Source of the DNA: Gadus chalcogrammus
Lineage: Eukaryota; Chordata; Actinopteri; Gadiformes; Gadidae
DNA: 64,000 nucleotides
NCBI RefSeq assembly: GCF_026213295.1
Contig: NC_079426.1
Location: 24,609,678-24,673,677 of the forward strand
Reading direction: 5' to 3'
The position numbers were made by a program, and so were the translations under genes. Position 1 is the stretch's first letter. Every line of letters starts with the position of its first letter. The notes below the pieces were generated by a model, which searched no databases, was not told the DNA's origin, and saw only the letters and a list, made by a program, of their open reading frames with translations. Of this stretch, positions 1 through 10,745 are shown piece after piece.

Positions 1-1089
1 AAGAGGACAAATTGCTGTAAGGAAACCCTTTGACTAATTGCACTGCCGCTTGGTCCGTTTGTGAGGGAAAGGTGTGCACAGGTCTCACTAGAGGAAGAGT
101 GACACAGTGCCAATTTATAGCCATAGCTACACTTCTTTATCAGGCCTGCGTCTGATGCAGCAACACCCAATGGACCTTATATGACCTCTGCATTTACATG
201 TATATCAGACATAAAAAAATAAAGTTGTTTTTCTGTACAATCTGCATGCCATAGCAAAATAATTTTCCAGCCCAAAGCTTGGGCTGAAATGGAAGACCCA
301 TCCATGCTTGTGGATAACCAAACAAGCATGCCAAGAACACAACACACAGACTGGCTAGTTGCAGTTTGCATGGAGGACACAATCAGCTAATCTCTATTCT
401 GCCCTTATCCGCACAAAACACTTGTGTTTTAAGCGGTAACAAATGATTCGATTGGGAAGTCGAGCATCTCATTTGCCCCACTCCACTGCCAATCCTGGGT
501 TGATCTGGATGATCTAGGCCAAAGGGACTCTTAATGGGGGTTCAATTGTCATGGAGGACCGCTGCATTGGACTCTGATTGGACACGAGAAACAGGTGTGA
601 GATGAAGAATCAAAAGCACAAAGGAATCCCAAAATCCATTTGATGTGGAGCTGTGTGCAGTCTGAAGGAAGGTGACAGATGGACTGGATGATAGTTTGAA
701 CCCCTCAGTGTACTGTACGGCTGAGCAACGCTCTGTTGAATAGAAATAGGGGGGGGATGAAAATGACCCAGTGCCTCCACCATTTTGCTGCCATTTGTTG
801 TGATTAAACTCATCAAGAATCTGGCGTGTGTGAAGCCTATAACCTTTCTGTTTGACTCTTTTTCTATTTTTTTTAATGAAGTTGAATGTTAGCCGTGGGT
901 TTTAGATACCCAAGGGGGCTCAGTTCAATATCTAGACTGGGGAGACGTTCTCAAAGAACAAACAAAATAATGATCACTGTATCGTTTTATTTTATTTTGC
1001 ATATAATACATGTACAAATACGTTCCAAGTAAAGTCTCAATAAAAGATTTACGGATCTCACTAAACACAATAGTGCCCATTTATTTATC
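1..1089. other. No gene seen
   Basis: AT-rich non-coding sequence. Open frames here are short, start at random ATGs and resemble no family I recognise. It ends at the TTAA bordering the next element. Confidence 0.6.
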
Positions 1090-1093
1090 TTAA

Positions 1094-1430
1094 AGGTCCC
1101 ATGGCATGCTACTTCATGGATGCTTCAATATAGGTATTAGTGGGCCCCTAACACAGTATTTGAAGACGCTCCCGAAATTCAGCCGTGGTGCAGATTTACA
1201 GCCACTACAAGCCAGTCACACATTGAGCTTTCCCCAAACGCGCCGTTTCAGTGTCTGTAGCTTTAATGCAAATGAGGAGGAGAGAGGCGGGTCAAGGAGG
1301 AGGGTGGGGGTGTGGCCCTGAGCAGCTCGGGCCACGGTACCATAGGCACTCTGTTTACAGGGGATGTATCGCAATGGCGAGGTGCACACAGCCTGTGTGG
1401 CCATGTTTTGTAAATATTCTAGAACACTCC
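1094..1430 (-). mobile_element. TTAA-flanked AGGTCCCATG family, fragment 1
   Basis: Preceded by TTAA (1090-1093), it starts AGGTCCCATGGCATG and runs through the same terminal sequence as 36340-37308 in opposite orientation: the GGGCCCCTAACACAG stretch, the CATTTGCAT-type core and the TTCTAGAACAC end. It breaks off at 1430 against another repeat. This copy preserves the uninterrupted site into which a TA-flanked MITE inserted in the 34-37 kb copy. The TTAA target and AGG start resemble T2/Kolobok MITEs, but piggyBac-type elements also use TTAA. No coding sequence seen. Confidence 0.8.
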
Positions 1431-2820
1431 AGGGCCCAGTTTCCCGAAAGCATTGTTAGCCTAAGTGGTTCATGAAGTTCGTCGTACGAGCATCGTACAG
1501 TTTTCACACCGTTTCCCAAAAGCATCATTGTTAACGAACGTTGTGAAAACACTCGTAGCTAATGAGGGCTCCAGGGGTACTCCTAGGATGCTAAGAGCAT
1601 TCGTTACTATAGCCTCAGTGGAGGCCCCAGCTGGACAATCCGTGGTATTAGATGTGTTTTATTAAAACACATCCAATACCACTGAATGTCCAGCTGGCAC
1701 AATTTCGCAATACACCCAAAACAGTGGTTGCCGCCGATATATTAGGCTACTCATAGACTTCTGCTAGATTTAAACAGCAAAGACAGAGATATGTTAAAAG
1801 TCAACAACAACATAGTTTATTGCAGCAATTTAAAATTCCAAAAATACATGCGCAGCCGAAATGTACAGATCAAATGCCCCGTCACAAGGCATATAATAAA
1901 ATAAAATTATTCCATTGCTCTTGTGGGGTAGGTCGCTTTTGAGCTGCATTTGCTGTATCCTTCTGATTTTAATTCAACCATCGTGGTAAAAATGTCATAT
2001 TGATCAATGACAGAAGAATAATCATACTGAGACCAGCGGGTGTCAGAGAATTTCTGCAGGCGTTTTTTGTTGCGATTGTTTGCCATAAAGCACTGTAGGC
2101 GCTTCGGTGAGGCTGTGAAAAAGTTCCCTGACCATAATCACGTTTGTAGCCTACACTCAGACGTGAACTCATTCTTGCATGCGGGTGTCTTCATTCATAA
2201 AAAATAAATATACATTCAGTTTGCTAATTATTCTAAAGAGGTCTAGACTCCGTGCACAGCCCCGCCTTCTCCAGTGAACCAAGGAAGCCTGCGCCGTGAT
2301 GAACGGGGGATTTGACCCCCTCGGTTTTACACAGGAAACTTGAGGTAAGACGGTGAAATCGCCGGGCGTGCCAAGGTGCGACCGAACCGGCTTCGCAGTG
2401 TAAAAAGGCCTATACATCATCCTGCCCAACAATATGATCTAGCTCCCCTAATCGGGTCAGAAATAGCCGTGTGTCAATGCCCAGACTGCGTTTGAATGAT
2501 AATGAATGAATAGAACGTTGCATCTTTCATGTTTACGCCAAAGATTTTAGACTAGAGAGTGCGCGCCAATCAATGAAACCTTATGCGGAATCAGATAATG
2601 TCTGCTCTCTTTGCTGCACGAAGCATGTTTCAGAAATCAGAAACCTTCTTGGAGCCTTCTTAACGCTACATCATTCGTAACCTCTACTTAAACATCTTGC
2701 GTGTTTCCCGAAACGTTCTTTGCTGCGAATCTCTTAACGTACGTCGTTCGTTGGAAAGATTGGTCGGAAGCGCTTGTAGAACCTTCTTAGCTCTACCATA
2801 GTGATTGTTCAGCTTCTAAT
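1431..2820. mobile_element. Probable non-autonomous PIF/Harbinger element
   Basis: Starts GGCCCAGTTTCCCGAAAGC directly after CAG, a terminus and 3-bp target of PIF/Harbinger type. Subterminal TTTCCCGAAA/CGTACGTCGTTCG motifs recur near 2700-2760. I could not find a clean inverted end, so the right limit is approximate. No transposase remnant recognised inside. Confidence 0.4.
1627..1697. repeat. Hairpin with about 33-bp arms
   Basis: CCAGCTGG at 1627 and again at 1690 bound a near-perfect inverted repeat containing GGTATTAGATGTGTTTTA and its complement, with almost no loop (centre about 1662). Confidence 0.8.
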
Positions 2821-3575
2821 GCTACTCGCCAACACTGTACCTTTAGAAATCCCTGTTGCACATGGAACTGCCACATTGGCAGTGTTGTTTCTCCAATGGG
2901 TTTAAGTAATTCATGAAGAAAATAATGCTGGAAACACAAAAGCAAAAAAGAAAAAGAAAGACATGCAGGATAGCAGTGTTACGAGTGTAGCGTGTGAGTG
3001 TACGAGCGAGGAGAGCGAGCAAGTAGCATGTTTCAGTCTAGTGTCAAGAATCGGTGGCTTCTTCATTCCGACCATATTCCGACATATAAGCAGCAGAGCC
3101 ACTGCCGGTCAAAGTGAAGGGTGTTAACCCCGAGAAAACATCGGCCCTGGAGGGAACGTCTCCCCTGTGCTCCACGACTACAGTCTGGGAGCCGACACAA
3201 GGATACACGCCCAGTTTCCCGATTAGGCCTACGTCCAACCTGGTGTGAATCCGTGAATATTATATATACAATGTGGGAATAGTTTCTCAGACTTTTCAGA
3301 GAGAGAGAGAGAGAGAGAGAGATTCAGAAGGGGTGTGTGCAGAGCTACAATGCAATCCTATTTATGTAGGCCTATGTGTCAAAACCGCAAATGCAAAAAA
3401 AGGGTCAATGCTTTGTAGTATGAATACTCACAAGTTTTGCAGCAGATCATATATATATTTATAACGTTGCTTCGAGGATGTCTGGTGGTCTCCCTATATA
3501 ATAAATATAGGCTATTAAAAGAATCCTCTCATTGTGAAGCAGAATACACCAAGCGTTGGATTGTTCACCTAGGGA

Positions 3576-3625
<50 letters not shown>

Positions 3626-4200
3626 ATGATGTGTTGTTGCCATAATAATCCTCAATAATAAGATTGACTCGGGGTCCTAGATGTGCAATAATGATGCAAT
3701 TCCTGTAAACGCTGTCTTTTAAGTGCGCATGCGCGTTTCATTAATTCCCATGTCATTCCCAAGTATTAACGATCTCCTTTTGTTTTGTAATCTATGAATA
3801 ATAATCTAATGTATCAATTTATTGATGCATATACTTGGGTTATATATAAAAGAAGAATCGGTTAACTCCATTCATTGAACAACCTAATTTCCAGTGCTCC
3901 CAACACGGAGTCAAAACAGCGACCCACACACAGACACTGCATTCATATGCATATGCATTCATCAGTGCTTTTAGACGTGTTTCCAATGGCTTTGTTGTGC
4001 GAAAGAACGGGCTGCGTTCAATGAAATCAAAACTAAAGCGGATTGAGCCTTCTTTTTATGTCCATGATTGAGCCCCGTTTATAAACAACCCTTCCGGGTT
4101 TGTCCGTTGGCTTGTGTCGATACATCATCTGTAAGCGCAGGACCCCAAGGCGATCTGGCAGCCGAGTCAATCTGACACCCACACCGGCTCAGAAAGATAT
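2821..4200. other. No gene seen; (GA)n tract
   Basis: Non-coding sequence with a (GA)12 tract at 3299-3322. A second GCCCAGTTTCCCG motif occurs at about 3209 in the same orientation as at 1431, so it is not its inverted partner. The remaining open frames look random. Confidence 0.5.
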
Positions 4201-4229
4201 TTGATACTGGCTTGGGGTGAGGCCGAGCC

Positions 4230-4330
4230 TCACCATGGTAAATGGTAAATGGACTGCATTTACAGTATATAGAGCTTTACAATCAATCCTAAATCTACAA
4301 TACTTCAATCCTTCACATTCTGCTCCAATC
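4230..4330. repeat. Interspersed repeat fragment (TGGTAAATGGACTGCATT)
   Basis: The TGGTAAATGGACTGCATTTA motif is the start of a very common teleost interspersed repeat. It lies just downstream (on -) of the candidate splice donor at 4439, as expected for intron sequence. Class not resolved. Confidence 0.5.
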
Positions 4331-4439
4331 AACAGGAAAAATCATGCAGCTAAGCAAAAGAGAGGGAACAAGTCTGGATGTGCTTACGGACTCCCATGCC
4401 AGAACACTCCTCCATTGGGTTGGGGTAGCTCAGCCTAAC

Positions 4440-4502
4440 CTGGGCAGCCAGCAGCCCTATAAAGAGTAGGGTCCTCCACATCGTGACGGCGGCGTCTCTC
4501 AT
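4440..4502 (-). CDS. Candidate first coding exon of a secreted protein
   Basis: On the minus strand a short open stretch encodes MRDAAVT followed by MWRTLLFIGLLAAQ, a convincing start of a signal peptide: a basic n-region and a hydrophobic LLFIGLLAA core. The last codon, CAG, is followed at once by GTTAGG, a good splice donor (GT at 4439-4438), giving a phase-0 exon end. The start is either the Met at 4502 or, better placed for a signal peptide, the Met at 4481; the upstream open frame to 4613 reads like 5' UTR. Upstream lies a TATA-like box (4775-4783), and downstream intron-like repeat sequence. I do not recognise the gene, and later exons would lie at lower coordinates or outside the window. 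A chance ORF next to a chance GT is the alternative. Confidence 0.4.
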
Positions 4503-4641
4503 GCTTCCCAGTCGACCGTGTCTCCTCTCTCCGGCACAGCAGGGGATCTGTTCCAACAGCAGACTAGAGGTTGAATCACTCCTCGCTTCCTTCTCCCCGC
4601 TTCCTCTTCCCACCCATCAAAGGTGGAAGGAGATCTGACGT

Positions 4642-4678
4642 CCCTGAGAAGAGCTATCAAGGTTGATTCTTCTCAGGG
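4642..4678. repeat. 11-bp perfect stem hairpin
   Basis: CCCTGAGAAGA (4642-4652) pairs perfectly with TCTTCTCAGGG (4668-4678) across a 15-nt loop. It lies between the TATA-like motif and the candidate exon start, so it would fall in the promoter or 5' leader of the minus-strand gene. Confidence 0.7.
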
Positions 4679-4774
4679 TCGACTACAGGTCCAACCCCGC
4701 ACAGTTCCTCTTTCCAAATGAACTTTGCAGCGCCGTCCACAAGGACGCACCCCCGCATACACGCTACCCTCTGG

Positions 4775-4783
4775 CCTTATAGG
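4775..4783 (-). promoter_or_regulatory. Possible TATA box for the minus-strand exon
   Basis: On the minus strand the sequence reads CCTATAAGG. It lies about 270 nt upstream of the candidate signal-peptide start. No initiator could be confirmed. Confidence 0.25.
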
Positions 4784-5324
4784 TTCCAGCTGTGGTACTT
4801 GTGGAATGTGTGTGCTTATATGGATGTGTGTGTGTGTGTGTTTTAGACTGCATGCATGTTTGCAAGAGTGACTGAGTATTACAAGTGTGTCACTGTGTGA
4901 ATAAAAGTGTGTGTGTGTGCGTCACTATGTGTGCATGTGTGCAACTGTGACGTGTGTCTGCATGATGCATGAGTGAGCCTTCCTATTCCCATTTACGTCC
5001 TCTACTTATGTGTGCAGTCTACATTTTCTGCGTAGCAGCGTTGTATAAGCAAGCAACAATCTCCCTCTGTCTTAGGTCAAATTAGGTTCATTATCCCTTT
5101 AGAAACCCTTCCCATGCATCATTCAACAGACATCTCCAACAGCTTTTGGGTCTCCTTAGTAGCATGGTCCTGAAGATGCACAGTGGCTGCTTAATAGTGC
5201 TAGGGGAACATTCTTTATTCCAGTTCAGGAAATTGTGGAAACTTATTTTATTTATTTGTCTCTTTCTTGTTATAGCTCCTAGTATAGCTCCTCTGTCTCT
5301 TTCTCTACATCTGTCTGACTAGCC

Positions 5325-5364
<40 letters not shown>

Positions 5365-5942
5365 CAATGTCTCTCACAGAACGGTAACTTCCCCCAGATA
5401 AGCACATTTCCCGTTCGTCACCCAACCATAACAGTCCGTGGTCACATCTTCCATCCACCAGCTTTCAGCACGGATGCTAGATCCTCATCATAATTCATCA
5501 TAACTTACTGACCGGTGCACGAATATTTTTGCACTTAGTCATCGTTGCATAAAAACATTATGTATTCATTATGTCCATGCAATATGAGAGAGAGAGAGAG
5601 GGGGATGACTTGACGTTAAGGTCAGTCTCCAGTGTTTCAGAAGTCCACTTCTTCATGGTGTGTTTATTGAGGAAGAAATTACGATTTTTTTCAGAATACG
5701 TGAGGTACGAGGTGAGAAGAACGATGTTACAAATCAAACAGTAAGTGTTGTTGTGGAAAACGTGGCGGTGGCGGTCCTTACTTATGCTTTTACAACCTCT
5801 AAACACTATGTCCCTGTTTGCCAATTAATTTATATTGAACTTGCTTTGAAAGTTTGATGGCTAGGACTACTTGTATTAAATATGTTATTATGGCTATCCA
5901 TTAATAACAACCTCAGCGACCAATGTGGGTTTCTCGGGGCCT
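4784..5942. other. No gene seen; simple repeats
   Basis: Contains TG-rich sequence (4825-4930), a (TC)n tract at about 5325-5361 and a short (GA)n near 5587-5600. No coding family recognised. Confidence 0.5.
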
Positions 5943-6334
5943 GCCCGTAATTCCGACACCTCATTGTTCCGACGTCTCAATGGTCCGAAATATTTCCCAT
6001 TAGATCGATATGCCAATATGCCGACGGTTCAATGTTCCGAAAACGGAACCAATTGGTCCGAAGGTCCGTTTGTCCGACTTTTCAAAAAGGAGGCGGATTA
6101 GGCCGACGGTTCAATATGCCGAATAGGCCTACTACATATAAAGAGTTTTATACCTCGCTCGCGCTCTCGCTCTCTCTCTCGCTCTCTCACTCTCTCTCCA
6201 AAATACAACATAGGCCTACATATCACGTTCACGATGAATATTGGAGATCAAAGTGACAACGCATCACTTCATTTCGACACGGTGTTTCAGCCCCATGGAC
6301 AGAGAGCGTAGGTCTAATTCTCAACACGGGCACG

Positions 6335-6338
<4 letters not shown>

Positions 6339-6390
<52 letters not shown>

Positions 6391-6790
6391 GCCGCCGCTC
6401 CCATAACGCGCACTACGCGCTGCGCGTAGGGCCTGAGGGCCCCCCCCCAAAAAAAAAAAAAAAAGAAATAGGCTGTCTCTGTTTACAAAGTAAAGTGTGT
6501 AAATATTTGTGTAAATAGTTTCTGCTTGTAAATCTTTGCTTCATAGAAGATTTTTTCTTACTTGTATACTTCTGGTTTTAAGTATGTATTTATGGATAAA
6601 TATTTAATTTAAAAGATTTTGGACATTCCAATACTTGTGTGTACTGTATGTATGTTTTGGCTGTTCTGTGAACTGTGTTTACAAAGTAGATTTTACTTTT
6701 GCATTTTAATAAAATGTTAAACTGGCAGAAACCAGGGGGGGGGGGGCATAAAGGAGTTATGCTTAGGGCCCCAAAATAGCTAGCAGCGGC

Positions 6791-6880
<90 letters not shown>
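6339..6880. repeat. (CA)n microsatellite, split by an insertion
   Basis: CA repeats occupy about 6339-6386 and 6795-6880. The two halves flank the element at 6387-6794 and were probably one tract. Long poly-Val/Cys and poly-Thr/His frames across them are artefacts of the repeat. Confidence 0.9.
6387..6794. mobile_element. Non-autonomous hAT inserted in (CA)n
   Basis: Ends are CAGTGCCGCCGCT and the inverse AGCAGCGGCACTG, with internal TAGGGCC / GGGCCC near each side. It is flanked by CACACACA on both sides, consistent with an 8-bp hAT target duplication, though the repeat context makes the duplication unprovable. Poly-C/poly-A and poly-G runs lie at about 6440-6465 and 6736-6747. No transposase. 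Confidence 0.7.
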
Positions 6881-6884
<4 letters not shown>

Positions 6885-7392
6885 ACTAAGTACACGGTAT
6901 GAGGTATAAGTTTGACTAAATCAATACCAGCGAAATTATTTAGGCTAAAAGCCCTCGGTAAACACAGTAAACAACACATATAGGCCCACTCACAGCTACT
7001 AAAGATAAAAAATGTATTTGTTTTTCACTCACCGTTTGACTTCTTTACAGGAAAAGCATTAGTCCTCATAAATTCACCTCTTGTGACCGTTCAAGCCCAA
7101 AGCAACAGTCTGGCTTGGTGAAGTGCACTGCTGGAACTTACATCGGCCTACATCGTCTTTTATCTTTGGTTTCATAATCATACATGTGGAATTGCGCTTT
7201 GGCCTATTCGGGATATTGAACCGTCGGCCTAATGTGCCTCCTTTCTGAAAAGTCGGACAAACCCACCTTCGGACCAATGGGTTACGTTTTCGGAACATTG
7301 AACCGTCGGCATAGTGGCATGTCGATCTAATGGGTAATATTTCGGACCATTGAGACGTCGGAACAATGAGGCGTCGGAATTACGGCATGGCA

Positions 7393-7945
7393 CTAGTGGT
7401 GGATCTAATGATTTGTTTCCGTGACCCAGTTTGCGTGATTCAGTTCGCCACGAGGAGTCGTTCCCGAATCGTTCGTTCGTTCGTTCAGTCTAGTTTCCGG
7501 TAGCACTAATCCACTGAGTCTGACTGACTCAGCTGAGAACCGTGCAATGGGGTCCATTCCATGATGCGATTTACCGCTACCGGAAACCAGGCGGAACGAA
7601 CATACGATTCGTGAACGCCTCCTCCCAGTTCAGTCGAGTTTCCGGTGAATCGATTCACCGGACACTCGACTGAACGTGGAGGAATCGTTCGCGATTCAGC
7701 CTAGTTTCCGGTAACTGTGAATCGCATCATGGAATGCACGCCATTGCACAGTTCTCAGCTGAGTCAGTCAGACTCAGTGGAGTTAGTGCTACCGGAAACT
7801 CGTTCGTTCGTTCAGTCGAGTTTCCGTTGAATCGAATGTTAAACGAGACGACCGAACGAACGAGAGAGACGGACCGGTTCGGTTCGTTCGTTCTAAAGAC
7901 TCGTTCATTCGAACCGGTTCGCGAACGAACGAGCCAACACTACAT
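7393..7945. repeat. GAACGA-rich foldback repeat, copy 1
   Basis: Starts AGTGGTGGATCTAATGATTT and ends GCGAACGAACGAGCCAACACTA. It contains mirrored blocks: GGTAGCACTAATCCACTGAGTCTG / CAGACTCAGTGG, GAATCGCATCATGGAATGCACG, and (GTTC)n/(GAAC)n at several places. It resembles teleost hAT MITE termini rich in TTCGTTCG. Related blocks occur at 59460-59715, 61525-61801 and 62472-62889. It abuts the 3' end of the 5943-7388 element. Apparent ORFs are by-products. Confidence 0.65.
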
Positions 7946-8696
7946 GGCACCGGTTTCTCATGCACACATTTATTTAGCACACATAGCACAAAGCCTTTAT
8001 GTCACAATAATAAACATTTGTTTTGGAAACATACTATACTGAGGCCGATGTTGTTTTGCAAGTGATAAAATAAATAGTTTTGCTAAAATTAGTAATTTAG
8101 GCCTATCATTTTGTCATCAGAGTGCCATTTTTACAAAGAATTATTAGGTTTCGATAGCCGAGATTCAATTTGATATAGATGTGAATGGTTTATTTCCCAG
8201 TGTTCTGTCTTATTTGCTTGTGTGTTGAGTTTTGAAACAATGAGCCAAATTTTGCAAAATGTGTCTGTGAAAAAAACTGAAAAACAGATATGCAGATTCT
8301 TGATGGTCCTATGCAGATTCAGAGTCTTTAAGGCAATAGGTTCTGCTTACCTGATATGTGGGGCCTGTGGGAGATTTGCTGAGCGTCGCGCACGCCGCGC
8401 GTCTCGGTCCTCGGGCCTTTCTTAGAATCATGTTGGGGTCACCAAATTGTCGTGTTCTTGAAGAAACCAGATCGCTCACTTTATTTGTTAAATTATTTCC
8501 GTATGGTAACTATGAAGCAAAAGGAGGGGAATTGTATTTAACACACGTGCGGAGTGACACACAGCTGACCTATCTACTAGCTATGGGGCTGCCATGTGTT
8601 TCTGACCTGATCTTCTTCTTCTTCTTCTTCTTCTTCAGAATCCGGCAGTTTGGACGCTGTCCAGCGTATTAATGCCCTCCACAGGTCCGATGATTT
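7946..8696. other. No gene seen; (TTC)n tract
   Basis: AT-rich sequence with a (TTC)n run at about 8612-8637. The piece around 8455-8520 (CACTTTATTTGTTA, GGTAACTATGAAGC) resembles 57655-57720, so it is probably part of an unclassified dispersed repeat. Confidence 0.4.
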
Positions 8697-8697
8697 A

Positions 8698-8982
8698 CTA
8701 CATTTTTACATATAGTCCTGTACTATGCAGGAACTGCAAAACTGCCCTAGAGATCAGTTTATGGTTATCACAGTGCCCTAACAAGGAAAAAAACGAAAAA
8801 GCCTGAACTCCGAGTCCCAAGACCAACAGTCTACCAAATAGTGCATGTCTTTCTGTCCTATATTTTCTACACTCCAGAAAAACATGTTTTACTGGCTCAG
8901 AACTCCCACATTCACATAAACCAGAAACATGTTTTCCTACAATAAATAAAAAGTGATTTAGCCCACAGTGACCCAGCCTCAA
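8698..8982 (-). pseudogene. LINE C-terminal Cys/His tail
   Basis: Residues read RLGHCGLNHFLFIVG, then CECGSSEPVKHVFLECRKY, the Cys-x-Cys...His...Cys pattern found after the RNase H in I/R1-like LINE polyproteins, where it is thought to bind nucleic acid. It is separated from the RNase H fragment by a frame break near 9000-9100. The first Met is internal, not a true start. Confidence 0.75.
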
Positions 8983-9108
8983 TCTACAGTTTAACTGAGT
9001 TCCTACGGGACTGAAAAGTGCAGGTACTTGAGATTGTAAAGAGAAAGTGTCTACCCCTGCTTTCTTTTTCCCACCCTCTCTGCCATTCCTTCCTTAAGCC
9101 TTCTTTAA

Positions 9109-9657
9109 TTAAATTAAATTAGATTGAACATCTACCTCTCTACTCAAACTTTTTTTTGCAATCTGATCCACCTGCTCATTCCCCCCAACCCCAGCGTGTC
9201 CCGGAACCCAGCAAAAGGATATGTTAGATCTAAACCCAATTCTAAAAAACACAGTTAGAATGTCAGTAATAATATCAGGTCGAGCCTTAGATTTCCCCCC
9301 TTTTAAGGCTTCCAGAGCAGCTGCAGAGTCAGAACAGATGATAACCTCCCTAGGTCTGGTTCCTTCAATCCACCTTAAAGCAAATAAGATTGCCATTAAC
9401 TCAGATGTGAAAACAGAGCTCCCATTAGAGATGCGCCGGCCAATCTTCACCCCAAGCTGCTCCATATACATCCCAAACCCAGCTCTCCTACTAACTGGGT
9501 CTCTAGATCCATCTGTAAAAATAATCAAAGTACTGTCTCTAATTGAGTTTAGATGTTCTGCTATTTTTGGAGTTACCAGTTTCTTATCTTTTTCCTTTAG
9601 AAAGACCATTTCAATGTTCAGCTCGGCAGAACCCAATATGGCATAGGTAGCCAGCAT
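9109..9657 (-). pseudogene. LINE RNase H domain fragment
   Basis: The 182-residue frame contains the RNase H fold in order: FTDGSRDP (first catalytic Asp, about residue 49), SVFTSELMAI with the catalytic Glu (about 86), IICSDSAAALEAL with the third Asp (about 109), and WVPGHAGVGGNEQVDQIAKKS with the final His/Asp region (about 153-167). In intact elements this domain degrades the RNA strand of the RNA-DNA hybrid during target-primed reverse transcription. All four acidic positions are present, but the flanking RT and tail are in other frames, so the gene is inactive. Antisense frames over this stretch are shadows. Confidence 0.85.
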
Positions 9658-9706
9658 GTATGTTCCGCTAAACTAACCTGTTCCAACTCTTGTAATATAG
9701 ACCCTT

Positions 9707-10072
9707 CTAACAGGCACCTTGCTGGAAAGGTTTGATGCACCCACTTAGTTTTACCCAGTACTGCAACCCTAACTTAATGCGCCTTAACCATAAGGGCATT
9801 TCTCCCATTTCAATAAGCAGGGCAGGGACTGGGGAAGTTCTGAAGGCCCCACAGCAAAGCCTCAAAGCCCTGGCCTGCAGCACATCTAGCCTTGCCAGAA
9901 CAGATTTAGACGCAGACCCATACACAAAGCACCCATAGTCAAGAGAAGATCTAATCATGGTCTTGAAAATTAGAAGCATTGTCTCCCTGTCAGCCCCCCA
10001 CTGACAGCCAGCTATACTTCTGATAACATTCAAAACTTTTTCACACAAATTTTGCTGACATGCACAGCCCAA
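9707..10072 (-). pseudogene. LINE reverse transcriptase thumb/connection fragment
   Basis: The frame holds motifs typical of the region after the RT palm in I-like LINEs: VIRSIAGCQWGADRETMLLI, then MIRSSLDYGCFVYGSASKS, then LDVLQARALRLCCGAFRTSPV and EMGEMPLWLRRIKL. The YxDD catalytic box lies upstream in such proteins and is absent here, so the copy is truncated. A frame change separates it from the RNase H fragment (9657). Ordering and strand agree with a single minus-strand element. Confidence 0.8.
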
Positions 10073-10131
10073 GTCATCCGCTCTTCAAACCAAACGGACA
10101 AAAATTTGAAAGCTTTTACCTTCTCCATTTA

Positions 10132-10433
10132 CTACATTTTTACATATAGTCCTGTACTATGCAGGAACTGCAAAACTGCCCTAGAGATCAGTTTATGGTT
10201 ATCACAGTGCCCAAACAAGGAAAAAAACGAAAAAGCCTGAACTCCGAGTCCCAAGACCAACAGTCTACCAAATAGTGCATGTCTTTCTGTCCTAAATTTT
10301 CTACACTCCAGAAAAACAGATTTAGACGCAGACCCATACACAAAGCACCCATAGTCAAGAGAAGATCTAATCATCTACCTCTCTACTCAAACTTTTTTTT
10401 GCAATCTGATCCACCTGCTCATTCCCCCCATAT
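10132..10433 (-). pseudogene. Scrambled second LINE copy
   Basis: Three pieces of the neighbouring LINE are joined in a new order: 10132-10319 matches 8697-8884, about 10315-10375 matches 9897-9958, and about 10376-10429 matches 9129-9186. The open frame therefore fuses SLDYGCFVYGSASKSV (RT region) directly to FLECRKFRTERHALF (tail). Short shared bases lie at both joins. See the finding on microhomology. Confidence 0.8.
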
Positions 10434-10439
10434 GGGGGG
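10424..10439. repeat. 16-bp perfect palindrome
   Basis: CCCCCCATATGGGGGG, exactly at the end of the scrambled LINE piece. Confidence 0.9.
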
Positions 10440-10598
10440 CTACGGAAGGCACCACTGTGACCCTAAAGTTGGTAAAGCTGTGCCTTGACTAGTGTGGCAT
10501 ATGAGCTATGTATGCATGTCTGAAAGGATTGCTTGTGTGGATATCAGTTACAGTATGCCACAATTTTCCGTAAGGAAATTTTCCTTACCACCCGCCTG

Positions 10599-10745
10599 TG
10601 TCTTCAGTAGTAGAAGCTGAAGTAGTAGTAGCTGAAGTAGTAGCTGAAATAGTAGTAGTAGCTGAAGTAGTAGTAGTAATAGCTGAAGTAGTAGTAGTTG
10701 CTGCATTTGTTGTTCAAATAGTAGTAGTAGTAATGGTAGTAATTG
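10599..10745. repeat. Imperfect (AGT)n / AGCTGA minisatellite
   Basis: Runs of AGTAGTAGT interspersed with AGCTGAAGTAGT units. Confidence 0.9.

Larger units (their letters stand above)
5943..7388. mobile_element. TIR element with about 190-bp inverted termini (CCGTAATTCCGAC)
   Basis: The left end starts GCCCGTAATTCCGACACC; the right end is its inverse, GGCGTCGGAATTACGGCA. The ends match inversely over roughly 5943-6135 and 7198-7388, including the AAAACGGAACC and GACTTTTCAAAAAGGAGG-type segments. The termini are themselves built from repeated GTTCCGA / GACGGTTCAATAT motifs. The two mirrored open frames in the ends (MFRKRN...) are by-products of the inverted repeat. The interior holds a (CA)n tract and an inserted hAT. 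Superfamily not determined. Confidence 0.7.
8697..10126 (-). mobile_element. 5'-truncated non-LTR retrotransposon (I-clade-like)
   Basis: On the minus strand the order is: end of the reverse transcriptase (10072-9707), RNase H domain (9657-9109), then a Cys-rich C-terminal tail (8982-8698), the order of I-superclade LINEs with an RNase H. The 5' part, including the catalytic RT palm, is missing. The 3' end at 8697 (minus ...TGTAAAAATGTAG) has no obvious poly-A. Frames are broken between domains, so it is a dead copy. Confidence 0.85.

Noticed and set aside
3201..3230. Right end of the 1431 Harbinger-like element
   Set aside because: The GCCCAGTTTCCCG motif is in the same, not the inverted, orientation.
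6590..6979. 129-residue frame rich in Cys-Val repeats
   Set aside because: Produced by the (CA)n microsatellite; no domain outside the repeat.
9221..9646. 141-residue plus-strand frame
   Set aside because: Antisense shadow of the RNase H domain on the minus strand.
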